Shown piece by piece: positions 1-6,763 of a stretch of DNA of 6,763 bases. The notes beneath the pieces were generated by a model. The model was not told the DNA's origin. It made no database searches and was given only the letters and a program-made list of their open reading frames with translations. Within the stretch, counting starts at the first letter, position 1, and each line of letters begins with the position of its first letter. Source of the DNA: an uncultured Litorilinea sp. (GTDB taxonomy: Bacteria > Chloroflexota > Anaerolineae > Caldilineales > Caldilineaceae); NCBI GenBank assembly GCA_946885925.1, contig CAMPHP010000167.1:1-6763 (forward strand), in the 5' to 3' direction. Position numbers and translations under genes: made by a program.

Positions 1-1058
1 AGATCGGCCAAAACTTGGGGCTGACAGTGCTTGCCATCTGGCGCGGCCCCCAAGCAATCCTCGAACCCACAACGAGCACCGTGATCAAGGCTGACGATTA
101 CTTGTTGGTCCTGGGGACGGAAGAACGAGTTCGTCAACTTGCCCAATGGGGTGCCCAAATTGGCCGTCCCAATGGCAAGTCCAGCCAGCGTCAAGACTAT
201 TATGTAGACTTGACCGAGGTGCTCATTCCCCCTCGTTCGGAACTGGTTGGGCAGTCATTAGCAAATCTGCAATTCCGCAATAAATACAATTTGACCGCAG
301 TGGCGCTCTGGCGTGAGGGGCAGAGCTTTATGACCGATGTGGGCAAGATGCGCTTGGAGGTGGGCGATGCACTGCTCATGGTGGGCAGACCAGCCAAGAT
401 CCGGGCACTTTCGCAGGACCGCAACTTTATGGTGCTGCAAAGCAGCCATGCTGCGCGCCCGCCAATTCCCCAGAAAGCGTGGTGGGCATTGGGGATTACA
501 GCGCTGGTGCTATTAGCCTCAATCATTGAAATTATTCCTGCCGCTGAAGCGATGATGCTGGGCGTTGCTGCTATGGCGCTAACCGGCTGCATCAACCTAG
601 ATGATGCCTATCGCGGTATCGGCTGGCGCGTGATCTTTCTGATTGCAGGGATGCTGCCGGTAAGCATTGCCATGATCAACACAGGCTTGGCCGCGCACAT
701 TGCCGACGCGTTGGTGGCACTGCTCTCGCCTTATGGGGCGTTGGCCCTCATCGCCGGACTCTTCACAATCACCATGCTCATGACGCAGATCATTGGCGGG
801 CAGGTTGCGGCCCTAATCATCGGCCCCATTGCTGTTACCTCGGCGCTGCAATTAGGGATTGATGCCCAAGCCGTTGCCGTAGCAGTTGCCATTGCCTGTT
901 CGGCCTCCTTTCTCACACCCATTGCTCATCCTGTTAACGTTTTGATGATGGGGCCAGGAAGCTATACCTCGCGTGACTTTTTAGGTGTAGGCACTGGAAT
1001 GATACTTGTGACTTTCTCCATGCTGCTCGTTGGCATGAAATTACTCTGGGCTATTTAA
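1..1058 (+). CDS. SLC13/DASS-family permease with RCK_C (TrkA-C) domains, 5'-truncated by window edge
   Basis: This is the C-terminal 351 residues of an ion-coupled anion permease; the frame is already open at base 3 and no real start is visible, so the gene begins upstream. Counting from base 3, residues 1-50 are the end of one RCK_C domain (pattern [14 protein letters not shown]) and residues 66-146 are a second complete one ([20 protein letters not shown], then [11 protein letters not shown]). These are cytoplasmic regulatory domains normally inserted between the two membrane halves. Residues 158-351 form the second membrane half, with about six to seven hydrophobic segments and the family motif [20 protein letters not shown] at 300-319. 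The family moves sulfate, dicarboxylates or similar anions with Na+ or H+; the substrate cannot be read from this fragment. Oddity: where many relatives carry an SNN/SNT-type signature in the preceding re-entrant hairpin, this protein has GGQ at 265-267. Its TAA stop overlaps the next ATG by one base, implying coupled translation. Confidence 0.88.
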   Translation, partial: IGQNLGLTVLAIWRGPQAILEPTTSTVIKADDYLLVLGTEERVRQLAQWGAQIGRPNGKSSQRQDYYVDLTEVLIPPRSELVGQSLANLQFRNKYNLTAVALWREGQSFMTDVGKMRLEVGDALLMVGRPAKIRALSQDRNFMVLQSSHAARPPIPQKAWWALGITALVLLASIIEIIPAAEAMMLGVAAMALTGCINLDDAYRGIGWRVIFLIAGMLPVSIAMINTGLAAHIADALVALLSPYGALALIAGLFTITMLMTQIIGGQVAALIIGPIAVTSALQLGIDAQAVAVAVAIACSASFLTPIAHPVNVLMMGPGSYTSRDFLGVGTGMILVTFSMLLVGMKLLWAI

Positions 1059-3877
1059 TGCACAAACCATATACACATCGACATCTACTGATTCTCGGCC
1101 TCTATACTGCACTCACGTTGGTGCTGACTTGGCCGCTGGCAACACACTTTACAACCCATGTTCCTGGCGTTGCTCAATGGGCCTTTGACGAGTCCACCTT
1201 CTTGTGGAATGTCTGGTACTTCAAACATTCCGTGGTCGATCACCTTGCCACGCCATTACATACCGAACTGATTTGGTATCCGCTGGGCATTGACCTGATT
1301 CTCTATACCTATAACTTTTTTCATGCGCTGCTGGCCCAACCAGCGATGCTGGCGATCAACTTGCCCTTTGGTTCCAACTTCGCCCTAGTCGTTAGCACAA
1401 TCCTCAGTGGCTACGGTGTCTTTTTGCTCGTGCGCTATCTGTTGGGGCGCGGCTGGTCGGGTTTGCCCCGGCTCAGCCCTGGCGCGGCCATGTTGGCAGC
1501 GTTTGGCGCGGGGCTGCTCTATGCCTTTGGCTCCAACCGCGCCATCTATGCCACGCTCGGTCATTATGACATGGTGACGACGCAGTGGATTCCCTTCTAT
1601 GCCCTGTCACTATTGCGCGGCCTCGACGCTGGCTTGTCCCCGCGCCGCCGCCGCCAAGCAGCCTTGTGGGCAGGGCTGTTCATGGCGTTCAACGGCCTAG
1701 CAGAAATGATCACCGCGCTCTTTCTTGCCATCTTCACCCTGATCGTGCTGGTTGTCGTCCTGACTACACGACGCACGCAGCCCACTGGCGCACCCCGCCC
1801 CAACTTCCTCAGCATGACGACCGTATTACTGCTGGCAGCAGCCGCGGCCTTTATCATCTGGTCGCCGGTGCTGGTGCCGATTCTCATCCAATTCTTGACC
1901 AATGATTTCTCGCTCAAGGGCTGGGGCGAAGCGATTCCGCTCAGTGTAGATCTGTTCGGCTTCTTCACACCCACTGTGCTGCATCCACTGTGGGGTGGTG
2001 ATCTTGTGGCGGAACTGCGGCGTGTGCAGGAGCGCGCCCAAGAAGCAGGCGTGACAGGAATGCGCGATATCAACACCGTCTTCTTGGGCTGGACAGCCTT
2101 GGCACTGGCCCTGCTGGCACTGATCCGCTATCGCCATCGCCTCAAGCTGTGGGGGTGGACTGCCCTGATCTTTGGCCTCTTCTGTCTTGGTCCTTTCCTA
2201 CAAATCAATGGGCGCTATCGTTTTGAGCTAGATGGTGTGGAAGCAACCTTCCCGCTGCCCTATGTCCTGCTCCACTATCTGCCCATCATCAAGGCCAACC
2301 GCGCCCCCAACCGCAACAGCGTGCTGCTGATGCTGGCACTGGCGGTGCTGGCCGGTTATGCGTTGGCATGGCTGCTGCAAACTCGCCGCGGGCAGGAGGC
2401 AATCAGCCTCATTCGCCGTCCTCAAGCGTGGGGTGCAGGGCTGCTTTGTGGGCTAATGCTTTTTGAACATCTAGCCCTGCCGCTGCCCCTCAGCGATGCG
2501 CGCATACCAGCGGTCTACCAGACGATTGCCGCCGATCCTGCGCCCATCAGTATCATGCAAGTGCCGCTGGGTTGGCGCAATAGCTTTCGTGTCTTTGGCC
2601 CGGAGCAAACGCTGCTTCAGTATTACCAGACAGCCCACGGCAAGCCCATGTTGGGTGGCAACATTAGCCGCTCCCCTGACTTCAAAATGGGCTATTTCGA
2701 GCGCATTCCCTTCTTTAAGGTGATGCGGGATATTCAGTTTGGCGAGGAACTCGATCCTGCTTTGGTAGAAGCCGCCCAAGCACAAGCGGATGAGTTAATG
2801 TATCTCTACAACACCGGCTATGTGCTGCTTTATCCGCCCATTCCTGAGCGGTATCCCTATGTAGATCATTGGCACGAAACCTGGGATTTTGTGAAGTCAA
2901 CGCTGCCGCTTGAAGACGAACCCTTTTGGGCAGAAGATGGCATCGAAGCCTATCGCGTTCTCCAGCCCGCGGGTGATGATACTTTTGAGTTGGACTTAGG
3001 CGCGCCCAACACCTACCCCTATCGCGGTGAAGGATGGGATGAAGCAGCCGAGGATACGGTTGAGGGAGCCTCAGCCATTTGGGCCGTGGGCGACAGCAGC
3101 CGCATCTTTGTCCCCTTACGCGCCGTTGACCCCACCGTTACCTACCAAGTAACCCTGCAAGTACAACCTTATGTGTATCCCGATGCTCCCCAACAGAGCG
3201 TTATGCTCACTGTCAATGGCATGCCTTATGCAACCCAGAGCATTGCTCCTGGTTGGCAAACGCTGCGTTGGGAGATTTCGGGCGAGATCTTGATCAATGG
3301 GCTAAACCGGCTGGAGTTGACCTGGGGTAATTCAGCAGTTCCACGCATTGTGCAGCGCGGCGACCGCGCGATTGGCAGTACAGGCGTGCAACTGCCCATT
3401 GATGCCGATCTGACAGCCTTTGCGGATGGCGGCTATATTGCCTTTTTTGATGAAGCCGGAGAGCAGAGCGACGGCTCGGCAGGGCGCAAAGGCATCAACA
3501 TTACCGTGATTGACCCTACTACGGGTGAGGTAGTGGACAAGGTAGGGTTTGATACAACCGCCAACACCTATGAAAGCAATGCGCTAACAGAATACCTGGC
3601 AGCGATCCCTGCGGGACAAATTGTGCTGGTCGTCACCTATGGTGAAGCTTGGGCCAACCTCACCGAGGATGCAGTTGCAGGGCTGCAAAATTTGGGTATT
3701 GGCGTCACGCTAGAGGAAATGCAAGGCAATTACTTGGCAGCAGTGGGCGTACAAGGGGCTGCACCAGGAAGCGCCGCCTGGACACGCCACGAAGAAAGAG
3801 CGTTCGTGCGTGTCAGCCTGAATCCCGACCGCCGCGCGCTCGCCGCGGCAGTGGACTGGATCAGCCTAGAACCATGA
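1058..3877 (+). CDS. GT-C-like polytopic membrane protein with beta-rich extracytoplasmic region and C-terminal ILEI/FAM3 (GG) domain
   Basis: This 939-aa protein has three parts. Residues 9-478 hold about 11-13 hydrophobic segments. The first helix (9-28, ending TWPLA) is followed by a loop with the acidic pair D44-E45 and the conserved-looking stretch WNVWYFKHS (50-58). A further motif [14 protein letters not shown] spans 168-181, an Arg run (RRRR) in a predicted cytoplasmic loop lies near 196, and [10 protein letters not shown] spans 412-421. This layout, with acidic residues after helix 1, fits GT-C lipid-linked-sugar transferases and YfhO-like proteins, but no specific family enzyme is named with certainty. 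Residues 479-640 are soluble. Residues about 644-760 look like a beta-sandwich, possibly carbohydrate-binding. Residues about 785-905 match the ILEI/FAM3 GG domain ([16 protein letters not shown] at 812-827, FDT at 831-833, [15 protein letters not shown] at 850-864). The ATG overlaps the upstream stop (TAATG) and the stop overlaps the next start (ATGA), fixing its place in a coupled operon. Transferase activity is inferred; substrate and acceptor are unknown. Confidence 0.85.
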   Translation: MHKPYTHRHLLILGLYTALTLVLTWPLATHFTTHVPGVAQWAFDESTFLWNVWYFKHSVVDHLATPLHTELIWYPLGIDLILYTYNFFHALLAQPAMLAINLPFGSNFALVVSTILSGYGVFLLVRYLLGRGWSGLPRLSPGAAMLAAFGAGLLYAFGSNRAIYATLGHYDMVTTQWIPFYALSLLRGLDAGLSPRRRRQAALWAGLFMAFNGLAEMITALFLAIFTLIVLVVVLTTRRTQPTGAPRPNFLSMTTVLLLAAAAAFIIWSPVLVPILIQFLTNDFSLKGWGEAIPLSVDLFGFFTPTVLHPLWGGDLVAELRRVQERAQEAGVTGMRDINTVFLGWTALALALLALIRYRHRLKLWGWTALIFGLFCLGPFLQINGRYRFELDGVEATFPLPYVLLHYLPIIKANRAPNRNSVLLMLALAVLAGYALAWLLQTRRGQEAISLIRRPQAWGAGLLCGLMLFEHLALPLPLSDARIPAVYQTIAADPAPISIMQVPLGWRNSFRVFGPEQTLLQYYQTAHGKPMLGGNISRSPDFKMGYFERIPFFKVMRDIQFGEELDPALVEAAQAQADELMYLYNTGYVLLYPPIPERYPYVDHWHETWDFVKSTLPLEDEPFWAEDGIEAYRVLQPAGDDTFELDLGAPNTYPYRGEGWDEAAEDTVEGASAIWAVGDSSRIFVPLRAVDPTVTYQVTLQVQPYVYPDAPQQSVMLTVNGMPYATQSIAPGWQTLRWEISGEILINGLNRLELTWGNSAVPRIVQRGDRAIGSTGVQLPIDADLTAFADGGYIAFFDEAGEQSDGSAGRKGINITVIDPTTGEVVDKVGFDTTANTYESNALTEYLAAIPAGQIVLVVTYGEAWANLTEDAVAGLQNLGIGVTLEEMQGNYLAAVGVQGAAPGSAAWTRHEERAFVRVSLNPDRRALAAAVDWISLEP
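3410..3772 (+). other. ILEI/FAM3-type GG domain (protein domain within the 939-aa gene)
   Basis: This is the coding segment for residues about 785-905 of the 939-aa membrane protein. The order of motifs is the one known from FAM3/ILEI, CEMIP and the POMGNT1 stem: a strand with [11 protein letters not shown], the FDT turn (831-833), an amphipathic helix ([13 protein letters not shown], 839-851), a strand with [11 protein letters not shown], a second helix with [13 protein letters not shown] (868-880), and a final strand YLAAVGVQG (892-900). The domain would sit outside the cytoplasmic membrane at the end of the protein's long soluble tail. In eukaryotes this fold is secreted or luminal, and the POMGNT1 copy has been reported to bind sugar. 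A glycan- or acceptor-recognition role here is inference. Confidence 0.75.
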
Positions 3878-4053
3878 TGGCGCTATTCGACAAAAGCCTC
3901 TTCTATTTTGCCATTGCCATGTTTGTGTTTGGGGTGCTTGCCAGCTCAAGGGGAGAGAGGATCTTCTATTTCGTCGCCGGAGGACTCTCAATCGTGGTAG
4001 CGATCTGCTGGGACTGGATCATGGCAATCATCCAAAAGGACAAAGAGCCATAA
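3874..4053 (+). CDS. Two-helix membrane microprotein, unknown function
   Basis: This 59-aa protein is not one I recognise. It starts at ATG 3874 (ATGA overlap with the preceding stop); a second in-frame ATG at 3877 would give 58 aa. The sequence shows a first hydrophobic segment at about residues 9-24 ([16 protein letters not shown]), a short charged turn SRGER, and a second segment at about 30-51 ([20 protein letters not shown]), ending in the charged tail QKDKEP. This predicts a small hairpin membrane protein. There is no convincing Shine-Dalgarno sequence upstream, so translation probably depends on ribosomes finishing the 939-aa gene; the tight coupling suggests a subunit or partner of that protein. 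The frame stays open upstream to at least 3649, but that part lies out of frame inside the large gene and is not believed to be coding. Coding status is inferred from the overlap, hydrophobic pattern and clean stop. Confidence 0.65.
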   Translation: MMALFDKSLFYFAIAMFVFGVLASSRGERIFYFVAGGLSIVVAICWDWIMAIIQKDKEP

Positions 4054-4082
4054 CTATCCGCCCTCCCCCTCCTTGAGGCCGG

Positions 4083-4113
4083 GAACCCTTTGGATGGCTC
4101 CGAGGAAGGGTTC
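4083..4113. terminator. Candidate shared hairpin terminator between convergent genes
   Basis: A perfect 8-bp inverted repeat, GAACCCTT (4083-4090) and AAGGGTTC (4106-4113), brackets a 15-base interval that can form a small inner GGA/TCC stem. It lies 29 bases after the stop of the 59-aa gene and 7 bases after the stop of the oppositely oriented GT2 gene, the natural position for a bidirectional terminator. No T-run follows on either strand, so it is not a textbook intrinsic terminator; it could instead protect mRNA ends. Confidence 0.45.
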
Positions 4114-4120
4114 TACCACT

Positions 4121-4897
4121 CTACCCAGATGGGCGAGTCTTGCGTCGGTGATAATACCCCACCCATCGATCCCAAGGCAGAGAGCGGGTACGCAGGCGCA
4201 AAAGGGTATAGAAGGCTTTGTAAATCTCAATCTTGCTGATCTTGCTGTCACCCTGGGTACGGTTGACAAAGGTAATCGGGACTTCGCCAATACGAAATCC
4301 TGCTGCGTCACAAAGGAAAGCCATCTCGATCAAGAAGCTATAGCCGCCGCTAAAGATGCTATCCAGCGCAATGGTTTCCAACACGGAACGGCGATAACAG
4401 CGGAAACCAGCGGTGCAATCGCGCGCACTAATGCCCAGAAAAAGATGGGCCATGCGATTGGCGACAAAACTAAGCAGCTTGCGTCCAGCGGGCCAGCCGA
4501 CCACGCCGCCGCCTGGCACATAGCGGCTGCCTATGACGAGATCATGCTCTGCCGCCGCCTTATCCAACAGGGCGGGCAAGCTGGCAGGATTGTGGCTAAA
4601 ATCAGCATCCATCGTGCAGATATATTGGTAATGGCGCGCCAAACCATAGGCAAAACCGGCCTTGTATGCCGTGCCCAGCCCTAGCTTACCTGCCCGGTGC
4701 AGCACCGCCACACCTGCGTCCTGCGCGGCGAGTTCATTCGCCATCGCTCCTGTGCCATCGGGGGAGTTATCATCTACGATTAAGACATGAACATCGCCGG
4801 GGAGTGCGCGTAATTGAGAAACCAACTCACGCAAATTCTCCCGTTCGTTGTAGGTAGGCACTATCATAAGCGCCGCACCCGACCAAGCCCGCTGCAT
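4121..4897 (-). CDS. GT2 glycosyltransferase, polyprenyl-phosphate mannose synthase (DPM1-like)
   Basis: This 258-aa soluble or peripheral GT-A enzyme would transfer mannose (or a related hexose) from a nucleotide sugar to polyprenyl phosphate at the cytoplasmic face of the membrane, making the lipid-linked donor that GT-C enzymes use. Visible motifs are VPTYNEREN (13-21), VDDNSPDGT (41-49), the metal-binding DAD at 97-99 within MDADFSHNP, the IGSRYVPGG stretch (122-130), [11 protein letters not shown] (160-170), GYSFLIEM (185-192) and the C-terminal [10 protein letters not shown] (212-221). Length and order match short DPM1-like enzymes, with no C-terminal membrane anchor. I chose ATG 4897 because the family begins a few residues before the VPTYNE strand, and a weak GGAA lies four bases upstream. 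In-frame alternatives at ATG 4954 (271 aa) and TTG 4993 (290 aa) only add an unconserved extension. It is divergent from the DUF2723 gene and convergent with the operon on its other side. Mannose specificity is inferred from family resemblance; glucose or another hexose is possible. Confidence 0.9.
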   Translation of the reverse strand: MQRAWSGAALMIVPTYNERENLRELVSQLRALPGDVHVLIVDDNSPDGTGAMANELAAQDAGVAVLHRAGKLGLGTAYKAGFAYGLARHYQYICTMDADFSHNPASLPALLDKAAAEHDLVIGSRYVPGGGVVGWPAGRKLLSFVANRMAHLFLGISARDCTAGFRCYRRSVLETIALDSIFSGGYSFLIEMAFLCDAAGFRIGEVPITFVNRTQGDSKISKIEIYKAFYTLLRLRTRSLPWDRWVGYYHRRKTRPSG

Positions 4898-4910
4898 ATC
4901 GTTCCGTTCT

Positions 4911-4929
4911 GCCTGGGCACAGCCTGGGC
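4911..4929. repeat. Short direct repeat GCCTGGGC x2 in the GT2 leader
   Basis: GCCTGGGC occurs at 4911-4918 and again at 4922-4929, giving an 11-base period, about one helical turn. If the GT2 gene starts at 4897 this lies 14-32 bases before its start codon, where a regulator or a leader structure could act. If the longer start is used it is merely coding. Its regulatory meaning is unproven. Confidence 0.35.
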
Positions 4930-5002
4930 GCTGTACCAGAGAAAAACGCTCCATCTCGCTTAAATAGCTGATTTTGATGGAGCTTGTAACCAAATCATTA
5001 TC

Positions 5003-5006
5003 AGGA
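5003..5006 (+). promoter_or_regulatory. Ribosome-binding site (AGGA) for the DUF2723 gene
   Basis: AGGA lies five bases before ATG 5012, inside an A-rich stretch. It decides the start of the DUF2723 gene: an in-frame TAA at 4961 lies upstream and no other ATG or GTG occurs between that stop and 5012. Confidence 0.7.
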
Positions 5007-5011
5007 AAATT

Positions 5012-6763
5012 ATGGACGTGGTCAAATTACCCCCCCCAGCCCCTAATCAACCCAGCCCCGCTGCCTCTCTGCACACTGGACTGGATCGCACCGACCGGCA
5101 GATTGCTTTTGTCATCGGCGCAATCGCCTTTGCCCTCTATTTACGCATTCTTGCCCCCGACATGCTGCCTGGCGACGCTGGCGAATTTCAGTTTGCAGCA
5201 TGGCGACTTGGTCTCGCCCACCCTACAGGCTATCCACTCTATCTGCTGTTGGGCTGGCTCTGGCAGCATACCTTGGCCCCATTTGGTGTTAGCCCAGCTT
5301 GGGCACTCAACGCCTTCAGTGCGATCACAGCGGGATTAGGTGCGGGGATGCTCTATATCGTGATGGCGAAATGGGTACCAGCACCAATCACGCAGCGCCG
5401 GATCGTTGGCGTCTATAGTGCTGTGCTGTTGGGAACCAATCTGACCTACTGGTCTCAAGCTTTGATTGCCGAGGTCTATGCGCTGCATGTCGTGTTGATG
5501 CTGGCACTGCTGCTGGCAATGCAACAATTAGTACGCACACCCACCCGCTCGCGGCTGCTGATATTCGCTGCGCTGGCAGGGCTGTCACTGACGCACCATG
5601 CCATGACACTGCTCTGGCTGCCCGCCCTCCTTCTCTACTGGTTTCTGGCGGACTGGGGGTGGCGGCGTTTCTCCCTATCGAGTTGGATCATGGCAATTGG
5701 CGTCGGGCTACTCCCCCTATTGCTCTATACCTATATTCCCTTGCGCTCTGGGCCAGATGCATCGCCCTGGTATCACCAACGGTTGGGCGATGGTGTCCTC
5801 ACACTCTATCATAACGATTGGGCCTCGTTTTGGGCCTTTGTGACTGGACAATCAATCGGCGCAGGATTCCGCACCTTGCCCGATGCCTTGGCACAGATTC
5901 CACAAGCGGCATGGCTCTGGCACTATCACTTTACCTGGGTCGGTTTGGCGATGATGGCAGCAGGAATCTTATGGTTGGTGATCACCCGCCGCTTTGCCAT
6001 TCTCCTCGCCACCCTGTTTTATGCCATCGTGCAACAGATTTTCAACCTCTTTTATGATATTGGCGATATTCTTGTCTATTACATCCCGCTCTATCTAATC
6101 GGGGCCATTTGGGCAGGCTTTGGCCTGACAGGGGTGTTGACGGGTGAGTGGCGCAGAACCCAGCCGCACCCAGCCGCACCCAGAACTTCCATCCTCAGAC
6201 CAATCGGCTGGCTAGTAGGTGGCGCACTCTTGCTCTTGACGCTGCGTGCCACCCCTATCATCTCAGCGCAGATCGACCAATCGAATAGCACGGGAGCACG
6301 CGAGCAGTGGGAGGCAATTCTCGCCGCCATGCCTCCTGCCGATGCTATCTTGGTCAGCAATGATCGCAACGAAATCGTACCTCTTTTCTATTTGCAAGCA
6401 GTCGAGCAACTCGCCATTGGTATGACGGGTCTATTTCCCCTTATCGCGCCTGATGCGCGCTTTGCCGATATTGGAGCAACGTTGGATACGGCATTGATTG
6501 CAGGCGACAACCAGCCAGTCTATCTCATCAAACCCATGCCAGGGTTAGAAGTTCGCTTTGCCCTGCAACCCGCAACGCCGCCGCTGGTGGAAGTGCTTGG
6601 CCCGGTAGCAGTCTCGCCAACCGTAACCATCAATCAGCCCTACGGCCCCCTACAGTTGTTAGGCTATGACCTCGTGCTGAATGACAGACGCGCAGAGTTA
6701 GCCCTCCATTGGCAAGTCAACGAGCCATTGGAAGAGAATTACATCGCTACGGCACAACTGCTT
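5012..6763 (+). CDS. DUF2723 (TMEM260-like) GT-C membrane protein, 3'-truncated by window edge
   Basis: This frame is open without a stop from ATG 5012 to the last base, giving 584 residues of an unfinished protein. It is the DUF2723 family: after the first helix (about 32-48) comes the hallmark GDAGEF at 54-59, then [16 protein letters not shown] (66-81). Further family-like stretches are [13 protein letters not shown] (147-159), LTHHAMT (193-199), YIPLRSG (241-247) and [15 protein letters not shown] (348-362). About ten to eleven helices are expected to residue 415. From about 416 on the protein is soluble and presumably extracytoplasmic, ending in an LLGYDL...LHWQV segment (549-569) that I associate with Chloroflexota membrane glycosyltransferases. 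D55 and E58, in the first outer loop, sit where GT-C enzymes keep catalytic acidic residues. Human TMEM260, of this family, is reported to transfer O-mannose to proteins; the same activity here is inference, supported by the adjacent divergent DPM1-like gene. Oddities are a C8 tract at codons 7-9 and a 10-bp tandem repeat at 6161-6180. Confidence 0.88.
   Translation, partial: MDVVKLPPPAPNQPSPAASLHTGLDRTDRQIAFVIGAIAFALYLRILAPDMLPGDAGEFQFAAWRLGLAHPTGYPLYLLLGWLWQHTLAPFGVSPAWALNAFSAITAGLGAGMLYIVMAKWVPAPITQRRIVGVYSAVLLGTNLTYWSQALIAEVYALHVVLMLALLLAMQQLVRTPTRSRLLIFAALAGLSLTHHAMTLLWLPALLLYWFLADWGWRRFSLSSWIMAIGVGLLPLLLYTYIPLRSGPDASPWYHQRLGDGVLTLYHNDWASFWAFVTGQSIGAGFRTLPDALAQIPQAAWLWHYHFTWVGLAMMAAGILWLVITRRFAILLATLFYAIVQQIFNLFYDIGDILVYYIPLYLIGAIWAGFGLTGVLTGEWRRTQPHPAAPRTSILRPIGWLVGGALLLLTLRATPIISAQIDQSNSTGAREQWEAILAAMPPADAILVSNDRNEIVPLFYLQAVEQLAIGMTGLFPLIAPDARFADIGATLDTALIAGDNQPVYLIKPMPGLEVRFALQPATPPLVEVLGPVAVSPTVTINQPYGPLQLLGYDLVLNDRRAELALHWQVNEPLEENYIATAQLL
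5030..5037 (+). repeat. C8 homopolymer at codons 7-9 of the DUF2723 gene
   Basis: Eight consecutive C bases lie 18 bases after the start codon, encoding part of LPPPAP. Loss of one C would shift reading into a frame that stays open to a stop ending at 5339, giving a short product of roughly 109 residues without the protein core. Gain of one C would put TAA at 5044-5046 in frame at once. The tract is thus placed so that a slippage event would switch the gene off. Whether it varies is unknown. Confidence 0.8.
6161..6180 (+). repeat. 10-bp tandem repeat (CAGCCGCACC x2) in the DUF2723 gene
   Basis: Two exact 10-base copies abut each other and are flanked by partial copies: CAGAACC at 6154-6160 before them and CAGAACTTCC at 6181-6190 after. 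They encode a Pro/Ala/His-rich loop ([10 protein letters not shown]) between the helix near 355-375 and the helix near 397-415. Because 10 is not a multiple of 3, the two copies are read in different frames, and gain or loss of one copy would break the reading frame. Confidence 0.85.

Larger units (their letters stand above)
4898..5011. promoter_or_regulatory. Divergent intergenic control region
   Basis: These 114 bases separate the start of the minus-strand GT2 gene from the start of the plus-strand DUF2723 gene, and must hold the promoters of both unless they are read from distant sites. The half from about 4961 to 5011 is clearly more AT-rich than the flanking genes. I found only weak promoter-like hexamers: on the minus strand TTACAA with TATTTA 17 bases on, and on the plus strand TTGATG (4974-4979) with CATTAT (4996-5001), the latter so close to the start that it would remove the ribosome-binding site. 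No promoter is therefore called individually. Confidence 0.4.

Noticed and set aside
200..595. Minus-strand open frame (131 codons) inside the permease gene
   Set aside because: The opposite strand encodes the RCK_C domain and first helices of the SLC13 permease with clear motifs; the antisense product resembles nothing.
1597..2076. Minus-strand open frame (159 codons) inside the 939-aa gene
   Set aside because: It is antisense to a well-supported membrane protein and its translation is Arg/Ser-rich and low in complexity, as expected of a shadow of GC-rich coding.
3649..3873. Longer N-terminal version of the 59-aa microprotein
   Set aside because: This upstream extension overlaps the ILEI domain coding in another frame and gives an Arg-rich, unstructured sequence. 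The ATGA overlap at 3874 is a much more natural start.
4061..4078. Pyrimidine-rich stretch with a CCTC/GAGG mini-hairpin after the microprotein
   Set aside because: A four-base stem with a three-base loop is too small to support as a terminator; the 8-bp inverted repeat next to it is the better candidate.
4073..4684. Long plus-strand open frame (203 codons) opposite the GT2 gene
   Set aside because: It lies entirely antisense to a gene with strong GT2 motifs, its translation shows no recognisable domain or membrane pattern, and it begins inside the convergent hairpin region.
4974..5001. Sigma-70-like promoter TTGATG / CATTAT for the DUF2723 gene
   Set aside because: The matches are partial, and transcription would start at about 5008, which would remove the AGGA ribosome-binding site at 5003-5006.
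4974..5339. Plus-strand open frame of 121 codons over the start of the DUF2723 gene
   Set aside because: The overlapping frame from 5012 carries the DUF2723 motifs and runs to the window edge. This one is its +1 shadow, relevant only as the product of a one-base loss in the C8 tract.

Overview
The window looks like a cell-envelope glycosylation region from a bacterium, most probably a Chloroflexota member. That assignment is inference. It rests on the style of the two large multi-membrane proteins (GT-C-like cores with long extracytoplasmic beta-rich tails, and an LLGYDL...W accessory segment in the last gene) and on the SLC13 permease with two RCK_C (TrkA-C) domains. All of these remind me of Anaerolineae/Chloroflexia genomes. 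No rRNA or other marker gene is present to confirm it.

Layout. (1) 1-1058 (+): 3' part of an SLC13/DASS-type permease; its start lies upstream of the window. (2) 1058-3877 (+): a 939-aa membrane protein with a GT-C-like N-terminal half, a beta-rich extracytoplasmic region and a C-terminal ILEI/FAM3 (GG) domain. (3) 3874-4053 (+): a 59-aa two-helix membrane microprotein. These three overlap by 1 and 4 bases (TAATG, ATGA), so they read as one translationally coupled unit. (4) 4054-4120: a short convergent gap with an 8-bp perfect inverted repeat. (5) 4121-4897 (-): a GT2 polyprenyl-phosphate mannose (DPM1-like) synthase. (6) 4898-5011: an AT-richer divergent control region. (7) 5012-6763 (+): a DUF2723/TMEM260-like GT-C membrane protein that runs off the right edge. 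It has an 8-C tract at codons 7-9 and a 10-bp tandem repeat further in.

How they may work together (inference). The DPM1-like enzyme would charge polyprenyl phosphate with mannose (or a related hexose) on the cytoplasmic face. After flipping, one or both GT-C-like proteins would use that lipid-linked sugar on the outer face of the membrane. Two domains here have eukaryotic relatives in protein O-mannosylation: DUF2723 (human TMEM260) and the GG/ILEI fold (FAM3 proteins, POMGNT1 stem). This makes a bacterial protein O-glycosylation locus the most interesting hypothesis. Two slippage-prone repeats in the DUF2723 gene raise the further possibility of ON/OFF switching. I see no tRNA, rRNA, CRISPR, transposase or integration site.
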